Source of the DNA: Armillaria gallica
Taxonomy: Eukaryota > Basidiomycota > Agaricomycetes > Agaricales > Physalacriaceae
DNA length: 64,000 nucleotides
Assembly (NCBI GenBank): GCA_037576215.1
Contig: JBANDB010000003.1
Location: forward strand, 1,860,001-1,924,000
Direction of reading: 5' to 3'
In this document: positions 22,172-34,205 of the stretch, in pieces
Position numbering within the stretch: the stretch's first letter is position 1
Layout: each line of letters starts with the position of its first letter
Notes under the pieces: model-generated
The model's database searches: none
The model's input: only the letters and a program-made list of their open reading frames with translations
What the model was told of the DNA's origin: nothing
Position numbers and translations under genes: made by a program

Positions 22172-22687
22172 GGATAACGGAGGGGGATACTGTAGGGGCC
22201 CATGTCTTTATAAACGGAGGTGCCACTCCTTTTTGATCGTCGATCAGGGCCTGATTCACCTCATCCATAAGCAAAGACATTTTATTCTCCGAACATAGCC
22301 TGCGCAAGTCGGTGAATAGTAAGGATAAGCTCCAGAGGCACCACAGGAAACCATTGGAATAGACGAGCACAGCAATAAGTCCTAGGTGGTACTAGACGCG
22401 GATCGGATCCTCAATTCTCCGCCGGAATGTAGAGTTCCAAGTGTGACGTACTAGGACAAGTTGAACGCGACCTCTATGATTATTGGTGAAGTATCGAGGC
22501 TCCGCCCAAGTTTGCGAAGTCGTCTAGGAACTTCCAGGAAGCCGCTGAGGAGCGCCGAGGTACATCGTAGGTTCGTAGTCGGCAAGTCGAACCGAAGACT
22601 AAAGGTCGGCTGTGGCTGTGTGCGTACATAATTGTCTTTTTCCTCCAAGGTTATCATCATCAAATCATCATCATCATCATCATTATC
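22172..22687. other. Divergent promoter region with (ATC)n microsatellite
   Basis: Lies between the minus-strand F-box-like gene and the plus-strand DUF1308 gene, so it must carry both promoters. A (ATC)n tract at 22658-22687 ends immediately before the DUF1308 ATG and forms its 5' leader. Confidence 0.5.
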
Positions 22688-24467
22688 ATGAACAGCCACC
22701 CAACTCTACGCATTCTCCGCACCAGGCTTCAGGCGATCCACGATTCGATATCTCATTTCCAGCCGCCAACCAGGAGACCTCCAATACATGACTCATCTCT
22801 GGATCTCAACGATACTCAATGGCTGCAACAAGATTACATCCCAGGCCTCAGAAAGCTCAAGGATACCATCAGAATTGATTTAGATGTGCTGGATAAGGTA
22901 AGGGATCATCCGTGCGCGAGGATCGTGTCGTTCCTCACCTTACCATGTCACTTTAGTAGTTCCTTAAGGATCCCAAGTCCGCCAATTTACCGCCCTTGTC
23001 GACGAATGCGCCGTACCTGATAGCGGTGTGGAACGAAGTGGTTTGTGCGCCTGCTAGAGTGGTGTCGGTTTTCAAGTCGTTTTCTTCAACGCCGCCGCCC
23101 TCTACACCAGCACCAAGGAAGGCAGGTGGTCAAAAGCCTTCCGGAACCAAAGTTGATGTGGTAGCGGACCACGGACGTCGCTGGATACGAGTAAACACGT
23201 CAGTTTCCTCTTCTGCATTCAAAATAATTGGCGTTAAATGTGTCCTAGAATCAAAAACTCTCGAATCCTGGCTGAATTTCGGGAAATAGACTCTTACTTG
23301 ACTGATTCATCCGACGAGGAAGAGGTATCTGACGAAGAAGAGATTACGAATGGGATCCACCGCCCGTCGCGGACGCTTGCCCAAACTGAATTCGACAATT
23401 CTGTATTGCGAATGGGTCGCGCTCTGGTGGAAACCGCCAAAGCCAACACGTATGAGGTAGCATCTGTCGACGGAACCCAGCCAATTACTCCTCGCGTAAC
23501 TTTGCGGCTTACGCGTCTTGACCCATCTGAGACGAATGAAGCCGGCGAGTCCACCGACCCCCGGATAGCCCAGACAATACAATGTCTTTATGACATGGGA
23601 ATAGACGTTGCTCTAGGGGAGAGACAAGGTGATGAGATTCCCCTAGTTGCCGAACCGCCTCCACTCGCGCTTGTACCTCTGACTCTGAAACCGACGCGGC
23701 GCATTAACCTTGATCTCTCCGTCCTCATCGCCCTTGTCTCGGATCTCACACACGCCAGCCTCCCCCGGTCCATAGACGAAGCTAACACGCGTTTCATTCC
23801 TCCGCCGCGCGTCAGGGAATGGAAGAAAAAAAAGGACGTTTCGGTTATCGAAGACGGGTTAGATGAGCTGTCCATGTCCAGTGACCTCGCCAAACATTCC
23901 CGGGCTTTGACCAATCAAGTGTTGCAGGAGATGGTCAAAGGCATGATACAAGAGCTCAGTGATCGACTGTCGGGAGAGCATGTGGAGTTTTGGACCACGG
24001 ACGAGGCGAAGGAGCGTTGCCTGCGTATTGTATCCAAAATTGGAGGTCCGAATGAGAAACGGCGGGTGCAAGCCCTGTTCCTAAATCCTGCTACAGCAGA
24101 CGCAGAGAACCTGTTCTGGCAGTCTTCTCGTTACATCAAGGCATTTATCCCCATACTCCCCATCCACCTATACCCGGAGGACGGAGCGGCGCTCATGCCA
24201 ACCACGCCCGTCCCATCCTTCTTCCATTCCCTCCAAAATACCTGCCTGGACATCCTCTCCCTCGAGAACACGTCGGCCCCTGCCTGGACAAGTTCGAGGG
24301 CGGTGATCACCAAAGCCAACCCGCGTCTGACGGCGCATACAGTACAGAGTATGCTCTGGGGTGCCAGGCTGGGATGGACTACGTTGACGGCTAATAGGAC
24401 CAGCGTGAGGGCCATTTTGAAGGAGATAGAGGTGCGGAGGAAGGCGGCTGAGAGTGATGCTGTTTAG
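22688..24467 (+). CDS. DUF1308 / UPF0415 (C7orf25-like) protein
   Basis: Conserved eukaryotic protein of unknown biochemical role; the human relative is C7orf25. Three exons (22688-22897, 22960-23198, 23249-24467) total 1668 nt, 555 aa. The N-terminal helical part includes QQDYIPGLRKLKDTIRIDLD. The DUF1308 signature DVVADHGRRWIRVNTIKNSR spans the second splice site, where GTAAACAC/GTCAGT joins CTAG/AATCAAA. An acidic stretch (TDSSDEEEVSDEEE) follows, then a long conserved C-terminal half with LSVLIALVSDLTHASLP and HTVQSMLWGARLGWTTLTAN. No breaks were found. ATG 22688 follows the (ATC)n leader and is the first ATG in frame. Confidence 0.9.
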
Positions 24468-25153
24468 GAGGAGTCAGTGGAGGGTGCTGATGCCGCTATT
24501 TGGATTGTGGATCCACGGAGCTTGGCAGAGGGTATGAGGTCTGATAGTTAGTGGGAGAGATTAGATGGAAGTAGCTAGAAAAATGCGTCTTTCAGGCAGT
24601 TGCAGAGTTCAAAGAAGATCAGAGTGGATGCCATTTTAATAGATCCACGCGTCTCGGTGCGGCCTGAGAAGCATTGAAGACACTCGCTGAGGAGCGACAA
24701 TGAGATGAATGCTTTTGCAGTATAGCAGGACGACGATGGTATCCGCGATATATGCGGGTATTCCGACACCCATTATTTCTTGGGGGGGGAGTTGCGATCA
24801 CCGAGAAGGTGGGAGGAAGAAGGAAAGGAGGCTGATGGCATGCATTGAGAGACCACGCCCTTTTATACTCGTCGGCAGCAAGGGCAGGGATCTGCGCATG
24901 ATGATCGGAACGCGTCATAAAACGTCAATAACTCTCGTCACCATTGACAGCGCGCACTAAGACTGGTGACCGTCTATCGGACCCTTCCCCAAAATGCTTG
25001 CCTTGTCGACCAGGGACCTCTCTGCTACCCCGAACTTTCCATGTACACACATCGAGTATGGCTTCAGCTGTGTGGGGTGTGAGGATATGCCATCGCGAAG
25101 GATCTATTTAAGGTAACTAAATTTACACTAAACAAGCGACGAACAGGATTAAA
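24468..25153. other. Intergenic between converging genes
   Basis: About 0.7 kb. It contains a segment (24896-24984) that resembles 30746-30819, including shared GGAACGCGT, AAACGTCAA and GACCGTCTA. No gene was recognised. Confidence 0.45.
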
Positions 25154-27003
25154 TCAGCAAAGAAGTACCTGAGCAAAGGGCTCGATATCGCCAAATTTCG
25201 TGCAGTCCCGCCATAATTTTTTATAAGAGTCCACCGTATTGATCACCGACAATTTCTCGAATCTCTGGTCCCATCTTCGCCACCCGACTACCCAACGTTC
25301 CGACCAATCTGCGTATGTGAGAAATTCCATTCTCGTCCGGAAAAATGTGGTGCCTATAAGTGTATACCAGCCATCCGGGATCGGGAATGCATGATGCGCA
25401 AAGACGTTAAATACGTAGGGCAGTGCTCCGGTGCAATCTTTAATAACCAACTCTCCCTGTCGAGGCTTCCCTTCTTCATATGATCCATGGGCTAATCCAG
25501 ACACAAACCCTGATTCGATACAAGGACCCTCATACATAAAGTCTCCAGTCGACAGCTTCCTTATGCAATTTTGTGTACTAGGAGACGGACGGTACCCATC
25601 CGGACACAGAATTCTCCTCTCCGTAACCTGTTTCCACGACGGTCGCCATCGCTGGGGTCCGTTCCCAGGTTCAGGGTAAATGAAGAACAATTCCAACTTA
25701 TGGTAGGATTTCATCGCGTCCATGAGCGCGTCCCAGGCATCCTCTTGAGATTGTGTCTCGTCATATACGGGAATATACTCGGACCCCAAGGAATATGGAC
25801 CGCAGAGAAGGTATGCCAGACCTGCCACCTTATCCAAAGGCTTCGTTGATTTGCGAATCTGCATCTGCCATAGGAAGTAAAACACATCTGCACCCCTTAT
25901 ATGTTCCACCAATTGCAGCTTTTCTCTGAGCTTCGCATTGACGTCATTGTCGGTGATCAAGTCAACGTCAGTGCTCCCACCAATAATCGGACCGCTGGCG
26001 GTCTCCTGTAGGGTCCAGGCGCGGTTGAACCAATTCCGCTCGTTTTCCAAGTCGCCCGGCTTCAAACTAAGAGGTCGTCCGAGTCCACTGAGGTAATACA
26101 CCACAGACCCAACCGGAGGGCAATAAAGAGATCCGATGGTGGGCACGTCGACCTTTCACTCTTCCACGCGCAGATCCTCTCTGTGGCCACCCTCTTGCCT
26201 CAAACACAAAACATCCAACCACACATACTCCACACTCATGTAGCTGGGAACTAACCATTGTTGGTTCAGCATCTCGATTCTGATGAGATTAAGATCCGCG
26301 TCTTTAGGTATTGGCACGGACCATTCATAGCAATTTATGGGTGTCTGCAATTCGAAGCGGTCATCTGGAGCCATCCAAGAGTGCGATATCGGTATTGGCA
26401 ACGAAACAGTGGGTGACCCAATGTGGCACCACCCGATTAGCACACAGATCCCAAACACGTCGACATGGGAAACGGGCCAGGGAAATTCCGTTATTAGTCA
26501 AACAATGCTGTCGCATCTCCTGGTCGTTCATCCACAATTCACCGATGTGTTCGATAAAGGTTAAGTCGTACCAATACGGTCGCACATTAGCGTAGAGAAT
26601 GCCAAAGTCGTAATTTCGTGCAATGAAGGATCGGAACACGGATTGAAGAATGGAGCCATGATCATCCAAGGTATATGATGTGCCAAGTGTCGTATTGAGA
26701 ATCTCCAAGATCCTGTCCATACCGAGGTCAATGCAGCGAGCATCGGCCAAAGCGGATGTTATGACAGGCTTTTTACCGGTGTATGACCGTCGCTGAAGCA
26801 CTGGAATGGTTGATTCTGCTCGGCCGGTCTCATTGAGGGCGGAGAGTGTGACCTGTGGGAGATACTTATATTTGATACGTGTTATATCTCCCTGCAACGC
26901 ATTACTCCCTGCCTTTCTGTGTACACATTGGAGTACTCACTAGGTTGTATTTTCTATCCAATATGTCGTCCTCATAGTCATCGTCCACATCCCTCGGATC
27001 CAT
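25154..27003 (-). pseudogene. Heterokaryon-incompatibility (HET) domain protein, disrupted
   Basis: Clear member of the mushroom HET-domain family, proteins linked to non-self recognition and programmed cell death in fungi. The order is as expected: MDPRDVDDDYEDDILDRKYN (27003), VTLSALNETGRAESTIPVL, SALADARCIDLGMDRILE, RVWDLCANRVVPHWV, EWSVPIPKDADLNLIRIEML, YVWLDVLCLRQEGG, PTIGSLY, WFNRAWTLQE, then IRKSTKPLDKVAGLAYLL and a long C-terminal part to 25154. Two lesions are visible: a frame change between PHWV and PISHSWM at about 26400-26425 with no intron that fits, and an in-frame TGA at 26156-26158 where relatives carry Trp (RVEE-stop-KVDVPTIG). The remaining frames are open, so the loss looks recent. 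Small introns precede VTLSALN. Confidence 0.85.
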
Positions 27004-27969
27004 TCGGCGTTTCCTTCCTAGTCGTGATTGAAGGATGAGAAAGCACCAAAGGACAGAGAACCACACGCACCAATGTCCAGAGACGTCGCTCAATACAAGA
27101 CGTGGTAAAACCAAAATTGTCACTCGTCCTGTTCTTGTGGTAAGAAGTAAGAAGAAGTAAGCCGTGGGGCTTAGCGCTTGGGCTCTCAACAGCACGCCAT
27201 CAACTGCACTGCCGGGTAAGTAAACGCTGAAAAAGGTCTCACAATGTCAACGCAAATGTACGGTTTATTGCCTGCAATTCCGATAATCTCAATTCCCAAG
27301 ATAAAACAGCACGACGATTCCTGCATTCTTCGAAGGACTCGCAGGGAAATGAAATATATATGATAGGTCAACACCATTCGGCGCCCATTCTCTCTCTGAT
27401 CTGTGAGCCCCACGTAAGGCTAATCAGCAAACCTGATAGATCTTCTGCTTCGCGAAGCTACATCGTGCTGCTGCTCTATTGAGCTATTGGCCATTCTCAT
27501 GGCATACAGCACAATCGTTTGCATCACACTGCCAAAGCTACCACGTTGATTACAACTAATTAGCACATCGCCCTCAGACATTCCCATCGTAACACTCACG
27601 GAAGTAATAATGCATGTCGGAACAGACCGATATGCCCCCCACAATTATGAGCTTGTACAAGACAAAGGCAACAGTCCCGCCTTCTTGGTGTAGGTTTGTT
27701 TCTACGGAAATCCGGTGAGAAAGTGATCCTCCGTAAAAAAAAATTTTTAAAAAGGAGGGCTTACATCCGCGAGCTTGCCAAACGTGACGCCCCTTCTCCC
27801 GGCTCTCCATGTTCTTCCTATTCCGCAATTTGAATGGTATCAGCCTCGCATGGCGCTGACGGCGCGAAAAAGTCAGGCGAAGTCGGGCCGCCCATTCTTC
27901 TAGCGCCATGAAGTACATTGTTGTCTTTCGTCTGCTCGCAGTTAAAACCGGAACAAGTAGCGGATGGTT
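27004..27969. other. Intergenic, 5' side of the HET pseudogene
   Basis: About 1 kb. The sequence upstream of the HET start stays open to 27195 on the minus strand with a hydrophobic segment, probably a leader. Other short frames (27644-27420, 28020-27574) are unrecognised. An A/T-only run lies near 27737-27758. Confidence 0.4.
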
Positions 27970-28345
27970 CTTCGAGTACAAAGACGGGAGGAGCGGCGGG
28001 TGAACTGGAGCCAGAGTCATTCAAGGGATGTACCGGCTTCTATGGGTTTAGAGATGTCTCCGGCAGGTAGGGATGGACTTGACGATCTTTCATGATGGGC
28101 AGTAGGATCAAGCGGAACGGATGAGGTACTTGAGGTATCCTCAGCAGTTGTGTGTGAACTGAGGGAAGGTTCTTGTGCAGTCGAAGGCCTTGAGCCGGAG
28201 GGATCTTGGAACAGAGAGGTGGAGGACAATGTACTTGACGGCACTTCCCTGGTGGAGCTCTCTACGTGATTTGCAAGGGGAGAGGGAACAGCCGCAGACT
28301 TCCTGCTCTCTCCAGTAACTGCTCTCGGTCATGTACTGGATGTTT
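27970..28345 (-). pseudogene. Copied fragment of the 680-aa membrane protein gene
   Basis: On the minus strand this reads TSLFQDPSGSRPSTAQEPS and SSSPSLPAGDISKPIEA, closely matching TSPFEDPSTSKPSTTQEPS and SSPSLPAGDISKPIEA of the gene at 31021-33160. DN A identity is high (for example CTCTACGTGATTTGC in both). The copy lacks an internal segment of about 30 codons and has a stop after EAGTSLE. It carries neither start, membrane span nor original end. It lies in the same orientation, about 3.3 kb from its source and just past the HNH gene. Confidence 0.85.
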
Positions 28346-28499
28346 CATCAAAGTCCTCCAACATCTTCAAGGCAGAATGCGAACCATCCTCTGGGTCTTT
28401 AAAAACCTGGGAATGACGGAACCTTACTTCATACATGTAGAATTCCCGCCAAATCATGTCCGAGTGGGCATCTAGCACAAGCTTGATGACAACTGGCCT

Positions 28500-29728
28500 T
28501 CAGCGCGCCAAGGAAGCCAATGACAAAAGCCGTTCTAAAAGTGGTGCGGATCCCCCATCAGGTGCAAGAACGGTGGTGAATTCCCTCTCCCGCTCCACCT
28601 TATCGATATACTCTCCGGCACCGGAGAGGTGTGATACAAGCGCACACGCTGCATGAATAGCGAGATACCGAGGAGATGGAACAGGGTAGTCACGAGGATC
28701 TGTGGTAGTGAACGTGATTTTTGGCGGGCATTGATTGATATAGAGAGCATGGCGTGCGCAGACCCTGTACTCGTTAGGTTGACCCTAGAAGTCAGCTGAG
28801 TCTTAGATATTTCTCAGTTAGCAAGTGCAATAAACGCTTACCGTCGCCTCGAACCAAACCATCAAATTATTAAACGCCGCGTGCTCTGTATTGCACATCG
28901 TCATAACATTGCTGAGCTTATGGATATCCACCCCATCTAATTCTTGCTTCACATCAATGCCTGCAAACCCGTTCAGAGCCGTCCAAGCAGACGTGATCCA
29001 CTCATGCTGGGGAAGTATGTCAGCCTCCATGGCCGCACGAAAGACAACGAAGGGATTAAAAACCTTCTTGGGGTCATGAAGATTCACGTTCATGCTCTCC
29101 GGGATTATATGTGCAAGTTGCGTAGGTGCAGCACGAATGCTCGCATTTTGGGCAACGCCGGGAATATTTTCAAAGCTGGTGGCATCACTGGCACCAGTAA
29201 GAACACATCTATACTGGTCACGGACAAGAGCCTTTATGCTCGGTTTATAGAGGACAAACATTCAATCGAGATGAGGCGCACCTTCTGTTTGGCCGTTCCA
29301 CGACCGGGAGGCTTTCGGAGTAGGTCATCGAGCATACGTTGGCTACCATCAAAGGATGGGCGTGACGAGGGCACGGAGGTAGGCCCCTTCGCAGATTTGA
29401 CTATAGTACACGAAATTAGTTGCGAACTCCACCTGCAAACAAAAAGTCGCTTACAACAGCGGATTAATCGATCTATCCAGTATTCGGCTAGTTCCGCAAG
29501 CTTATCGTATGCACCTTGAGGCACAGACAGAATCTCTAGAGTGACTACTGTTCGTCCAGAGTCGGAAGGCGACTTCAGGATTAGATATCCTAGGGTGCGC
29601 GCCAATATGGCTTTTTCCGTACCAATGAAACCTTGCTCAAATAAAAGACACTGATTGTATGCTCGGTGCCAAAGAGACTGAGGCTCAGACGCAAGGGTAG
29701 GATATGGATTGTGAGGGAGTGGTGGCAT
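28500..29728 (-). CDS. Fungal HNH-endonuclease-domain protein
   Basis: Intact member of a family widespread in mushrooms: an N-terminal region of unknown function followed by an HNH-like domain whose target is unknown. The start MPPLPHNPYPTLASEPQ at 29728 matches the family; the frame is open further upstream. Segments: AILARTLGYLILKSPS, AEYWIDRLIR, SRPSFDGSQRMLDDLL, then after an intron ALVRDQYRCVLTGASDATS, the histidine in AHIIPESMN, and VMTMCNTEHAAFNNLMVWFE, where Asn, Cys and His fit an HNH motif. A further intron leads to GQPNEYRVCARHALYINQCP and the stop at 28500. One 57-bp possible intron near 29450 is in phase, so length there is uncertain. A decayed plus-strand copy is at 4850-5865. 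Whether it cuts DNA is not shown. Confidence 0.85.
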
Positions 29729-31020
29729 CACGTCGACTTGATACAAGTGCCCACCGCGTGCCGAGGCGTGTACGACCTTGCTGGATCTTATGACTGGTCG
29801 CTGTCCCTTTCGAATATGTTTGGATTGCGTGTCGTGCTCGGCATACTTCGGCACGGTCTTCTCCTGATGTCAATGCATTTTTTCGTCGACTTCTTTGTCT
29901 CATTCCTTAGCGTGCACCGTCACCGGCGAGGGAGAACAAATAAATGGTATGTAAAATTTGATGTGAAAGTGTCAGAACTGACCTCGTGCACTTACCCTGG
30001 GGCATCCAAGAATAAAAAACAGCGAGCGTGCTATTCTTCAAAGAGACTGACCATAGAAGAACTTGGAATATGTGGACTGAAGCAGATATTTAGCAAGCCG
30101 AGGGCAGAAAATAGTAAACGAGACTCCTTTCGAATTCATCGCTACCATCGGTTCTCCTTTCTCTTTATGCATGACACCCTGACCTCTAATTTCCGTTAGG
30201 ATTAGAATATTTGGTGCCATGATGGCTAGGATTGCGCGCGGGCAGAATAAAGAGATCGGGAGAAGGTACATTCAGCATTTGTACGGGCCGAATTGTTATG
30301 GGAATTAACGCGTGTCGTAGCTTACATTATATCATGTTGCCGACTCTTGCTGTCGCTGCCGGATTCCATTCTTTACACATGTGAAGCATGCCGCGTCGCA
30401 GCCGCTTACATTATATCATCTTGCCGACTCTGGCCGTTGATGCCGAATATCCATTGTTTACACATATTTACATTTTGCAGAGTCGGATGAGGAAACCTGT
30501 GACTGGGGGTAGACCTTACTTCCAGCAAGGTAATATATTATAATAGAACGGAAGAGAGTACGTGAAATTGGATTTCGCGGTCATTTGACATTAGGACCCG
30601 AGTTTAAAATTTCACAGATATCGCACGGCAGCACTCCGGTACTTCGGCAGACTGTGACGGTCGACGGATTTGCGAATCGCGCTGGATAGAGAATCTGTAG
30701 GTGCCTCTGACGTAGCTCGCAAGGTCACAGACTGCTTGAGAGTTTGCATGATAATGGGAACGCGTTGTAGAAACGTCAACAACTTTTGTTGGCAAACTGT
30801 TGACCGTCTACCTGGACCCACAAGAAAAGCGCCGCGGCGCGTACAAGACTAGTTCGAAAGCAAGTCCCGATAGATTTTTCTACTAGTATATAATGTACAA
30901 CTGTGAATGGACCTCATGGGATGAGTGGATGAAACGTGGTAAGTATATCGTGGACATGGGAACGTTAGATTTAGAAGATAAGATGCGCAATTGAGAACCG
31001 GCTCTCCAATGAAAGCAGAA
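29729..31020. other. Intergenic with tandem repeat
   Basis: About 1.3 kb upstream of the HNH gene and downstream of the membrane protein gene. Contains the tandem repeat listed separately and the segment 30746-30819 shared with 24896-24984. Open frames here (29666-30199 plus) overlap the HNH first exon and look like shadows. Confidence 0.45.
30312..30465 (+). repeat. Tandem direct repeat, about 70 bp unit, two copies
   Basis: Copy 1 (30312-30380) and copy 2 (30394-30465) share CTTACATTATATCAT, TTGCCGACTC and TTTACACAT in the same order. They differ by substitutions and small indels. The repeat period is about 82 bp. A trailing GCAGAGTCGG follows copy 2. Confidence 0.75.
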
Positions 31021-33160
31021 CTACGCCCGAATCGTAGTATCGGTATTTTCCAATGTATGTTGGGGGCCCAACCTCGGCGTCCCTGGTTCCTCATCAGCTT
31101 CATCGTAGTCATCATCTGAAGATGTGTTCCCCATAGATTCCAAAGCTGTAGCAAATGTCCCGATGGAGCTTGCGCGGGAAGCGGATCGTAGAGATGCAGC
31201 AGTCGGAGCGCGCCATGAGCTAATGCTGATACTTGATGGTTTTGGCTGCATTGAGGAAGGTGGACTGGAACTAGACTCGTTCACGGGGTGTGCCCGATGT
31301 AAGGGAGGTGCAGCTTCTATGGGTTTAGAGATGTCTCCAGCAGGTAGGGATGGACTTGAAGGTCCTTTGGAAGGTGCAGCAGAAGGACCGGGGGGAGTGG
31401 ACAAGGTACTTGAGGTGCTCTCAGCAGCTATGGATGAATTTGATGATCCGACAGTTGCATCGAGCGGAATGGATGAGGAACTTGGGGTATCCTCAGTAGG
31501 TGTGTGTGAACTGGGGGAAGGTTCTTGTGTGGTTGAAGGCTTTGAGGTGGAGGGATCTTCGAACGGAGAGGTGGGCGACAGAATATCTGACGGCACTTCC
31601 TCGTTGGAGCTCTCTACGTGATTTGCGAGGGGAGAGGGGACGGCCGGAGAGTTCCTACTTTCTCCAGTATCTACTCTTGGTCGTGAACTGGATGGCTCAA
31701 AGTCAAACTCTGGCGGTGGAACATCATCTTCTGGTGTGGGTGATGAGAGAGCCAGCCTGGAAGAACTGGCCCATCTCACTGCCTCGTCACCGTACGGGAC
31801 ACCAAACCGAGCTACCGACTCTCTCGAGGAGATGAGTTTCAGCTGCTCCGGAGTAGGACCAGACTTTGGGTAGGTGAACTCTGTGCGAACAAGGGTGTGA
31901 GAGAGCGGAGACGAGATAGAGTTGAGGGAGATCATAGAAGGTGACGTCAGATGCTGGGAATTGAGTGTCGCGGTGGATTTTTTCCTGACCAGAGGATTAT
32001 GCATGGAAAGAAGGGAGCCCGAGCTTGATTGTGACGGACGGTGACCTCTATAGGACATTGCCGTCGATGGACGGCTGTATGGCCCCGAACCATTCGATCC
32101 TGTGCGAGTATGACTAACTGCACCCCGAGCGTTGCCGGATCCTAAGGCACCAAGAATAGAGCGGAACGTGCGCCTCGCGGGCGGTGACGCGGGCGCTTCC
32201 GGCGAAGGTGGGGTGACTTCAACAGACGAGGACGGTCTAGGCTGAGCAGAGTGATCATCCTGACTTAGGTCCACTACCGCTACCTCGAAATAAGCCGGTG
32301 CTGCGCCTCGTGGGTCAGGTTCCTGATCCCGTGAAGTTGAACGCATCAGGGATGATTCGGAGTCTACGCTCCGTCTGATTGGCATACCCTCGCCTGGAGG
32401 CTGGAGATCAGGTGTGGAAGGAGTATCCTCTTGGAGAAGAGGCATGTCATTTGGTGAATCTGGCATGGGAGAATATCCATCAGATTGGTTCCTTGAATGC
32501 ATTGATGTTTCTCCGTCCTCGTCTACCGGAGGCATTTCAACGGTGGTCGTGACAGGTAATGGAACGTCCTCCATGTCGGCAGGACCGCTAAGAAAAGATT
32601 AACAAAGCTCAGATATGATCGTGTATCAACTTGCCGGAAGATTACAAGCTCCTGTTCCCCAGGTTCCTTGTTGTACGCTGGTAAAGATGTCGTAGATATC
32701 TGGGACGGTGTTCTACGTGGCCGTCTAGCACGTCTGGTCCGAGTCGCGGACGGAGGATTAGACGTAGCACCGTCGGCAGTCCCAGCCAGCTGCTCGGCAG
32801 TCAGCTCGCGTACGCCTCCGTTAGCTGTCGGCAGGGCGGTCGTCGACGAACCTGAGCCTGAGCCTGAGCCTGATCTGAGGCTTGAAATACCGTTGAGTCG
32901 TCTTCTAACAGATTTCCGGAACCAGCAAAAGCAGCCGCCTCCGACGAGCAGTACGACCACGACCACGATTGGCACCTGAGCTATATTCAGAACAGACTTC
33001 CAGGCGAATCTACACGGCGACGTACCCAAATCTCGATAGAACTTCCAGTATTATTGTCGTCTCCTTCCCTTCTCCTCGCTATCGCCTGCCCATTGCCGTC
33101 GCTAAGTGGGCGACCATTGACCACGGAAAACAGACAGCATATCACGATGAAGGATATCAT
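31021..33160 (-). CDS. Secretory-pathway single-span membrane protein, 680 aa
   Basis: Three exons (33160-33026, 32975-32635, 32587-31021) total 2043 nt, 680 aa. The N-terminus MISFIVICCLFSVVNG is a signal peptide; a short outside segment (DDNNTGSSIEIW) is followed by the span VPIVVVVVLLVGGGCFCWF, a basic stop-transfer KSVRRRL and a long Ser/Pro-rich cytoplasmic tail with a (Ser-Gly)n tract. This layout suits a cell-surface or cell-wall protein, but I know no function. Inside the tail, YPKSGPTPEQLKLISSRES and VARFGVPYGDEAVRWASSS look like a conserved block. The second intron begins GC (GCAAGT) and ends AG; only this choice gives the correct phase. Part of the tail is copied at 27970-28345. 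Confidence 0.85.
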
Positions 33161-34205
33161 TTTGGATGATACCGAGATTATCGAGCGAATAGAAAATCGT
33201 GAATGGTCATGACAAGAAACCATAAAGAAAAACAGGATGATGGCGGTACGAAGACAAGCACTGCCAGGGACCTCCAGGGGTTGAATACCTTATTTGGCTT
33301 CTCGGCCTGTTCTGCTAAGAAGCACGGAAAATTCGGTTCGGCGAGAACAAGGCCTACAACGGTGAGAAATCAGAGGTAAGAGACTCGAGTTCCCTGGGAT
33401 ATTGCAAGGCGCAGATGGACACGATGGTGATGCTTATTATACCCGGCCCACCAGCGGAAGTTACATATACCAGTGCCGGCGCGGTCATTTCAAATGTGTC
33501 AGCGATAACTTCAACACGCTTTTAAAGTCTAAAGAATCATGGAATAATATTTCTATATCCTCAGGTAGATGACCAGGAGTCTATAGACACGAGCCCAAAG
33601 AAAAACATATTTGGAGGTTAGTCCATTGAGTCCGACACGGCAGAAACGGATCCGTGAGATGGAGCAGTTTGCTCATGCAGCACATCATCATCGTCATTCC
33701 CCCATCCGAAAATACCGCAAGGGCGGAAGTGCAGGTCGATTTCCAATTTCGAGAAACCTTGGAAGAACATGAATCCGTATGTACCGCTGCGACGATCTAT
33801 GAAAGTACAGCGAATAGATCCTGTCGTGTAATTTCATCTGATGCAGCCATGTGCAGGTATTGTGCAGGTCCGAGCCCGTTCCATTTCGGAGCAGAGCTCA
33901 CGCTGTGCCTCTCGATTTGGCCCCGAAAAGATCTAGACGGTGTTGAACGACTTGTAAGAAAGATTAGGGAGTCCCAGATGACGAGACACAGAATCAGTAT
34001 TCTGAAAGTAGGCTATACCTCAACATACTGCAAAGAAGCTGGCCACCCTCATGGAGACAAGGGAACCACCGAAGCTACGATCAACTTACCCACTCTTAAT
34101 GATTGAGACGGATGATCGTGAATTTGCAACTTTTATTATTCTCCCTATCGACACAATGATTTCGAAATTTAGTCCTCGATGAATAAATAATCGATCTTCG
34201 ACATC
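33161..34205. other. Intergenic, promoter of the 680-aa membrane protein gene
   Basis: About 1 kb. A plus-strand frame at 33654-34106 (150 codons, no ATG at its start) has no recognisable domain and I do not call it. Nothing else was identified. Confidence 0.4.

Noticed and set aside
29666..30199. 177-codon plus-strand open frame
   Set aside because: Overlaps the first exon of the intact HNH gene on the other strand and reads as its shadow.
33294..33330. GGCTTCTCGGCCT followed by GCTAAGA, resembling the start of U2 snRNA
   Set aside because: The match breaks within 20 bases, the branch-site recognition sequence (GTAGTA) and an Sm site do not follow, and U2 in this group should be strongly conserved.
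33654..34106. 150-codon plus-strand open frame
   Set aside because: It has no ATG at its start, no recognisable domain, and lies in the promoter region of the minus-strand membrane protein gene.
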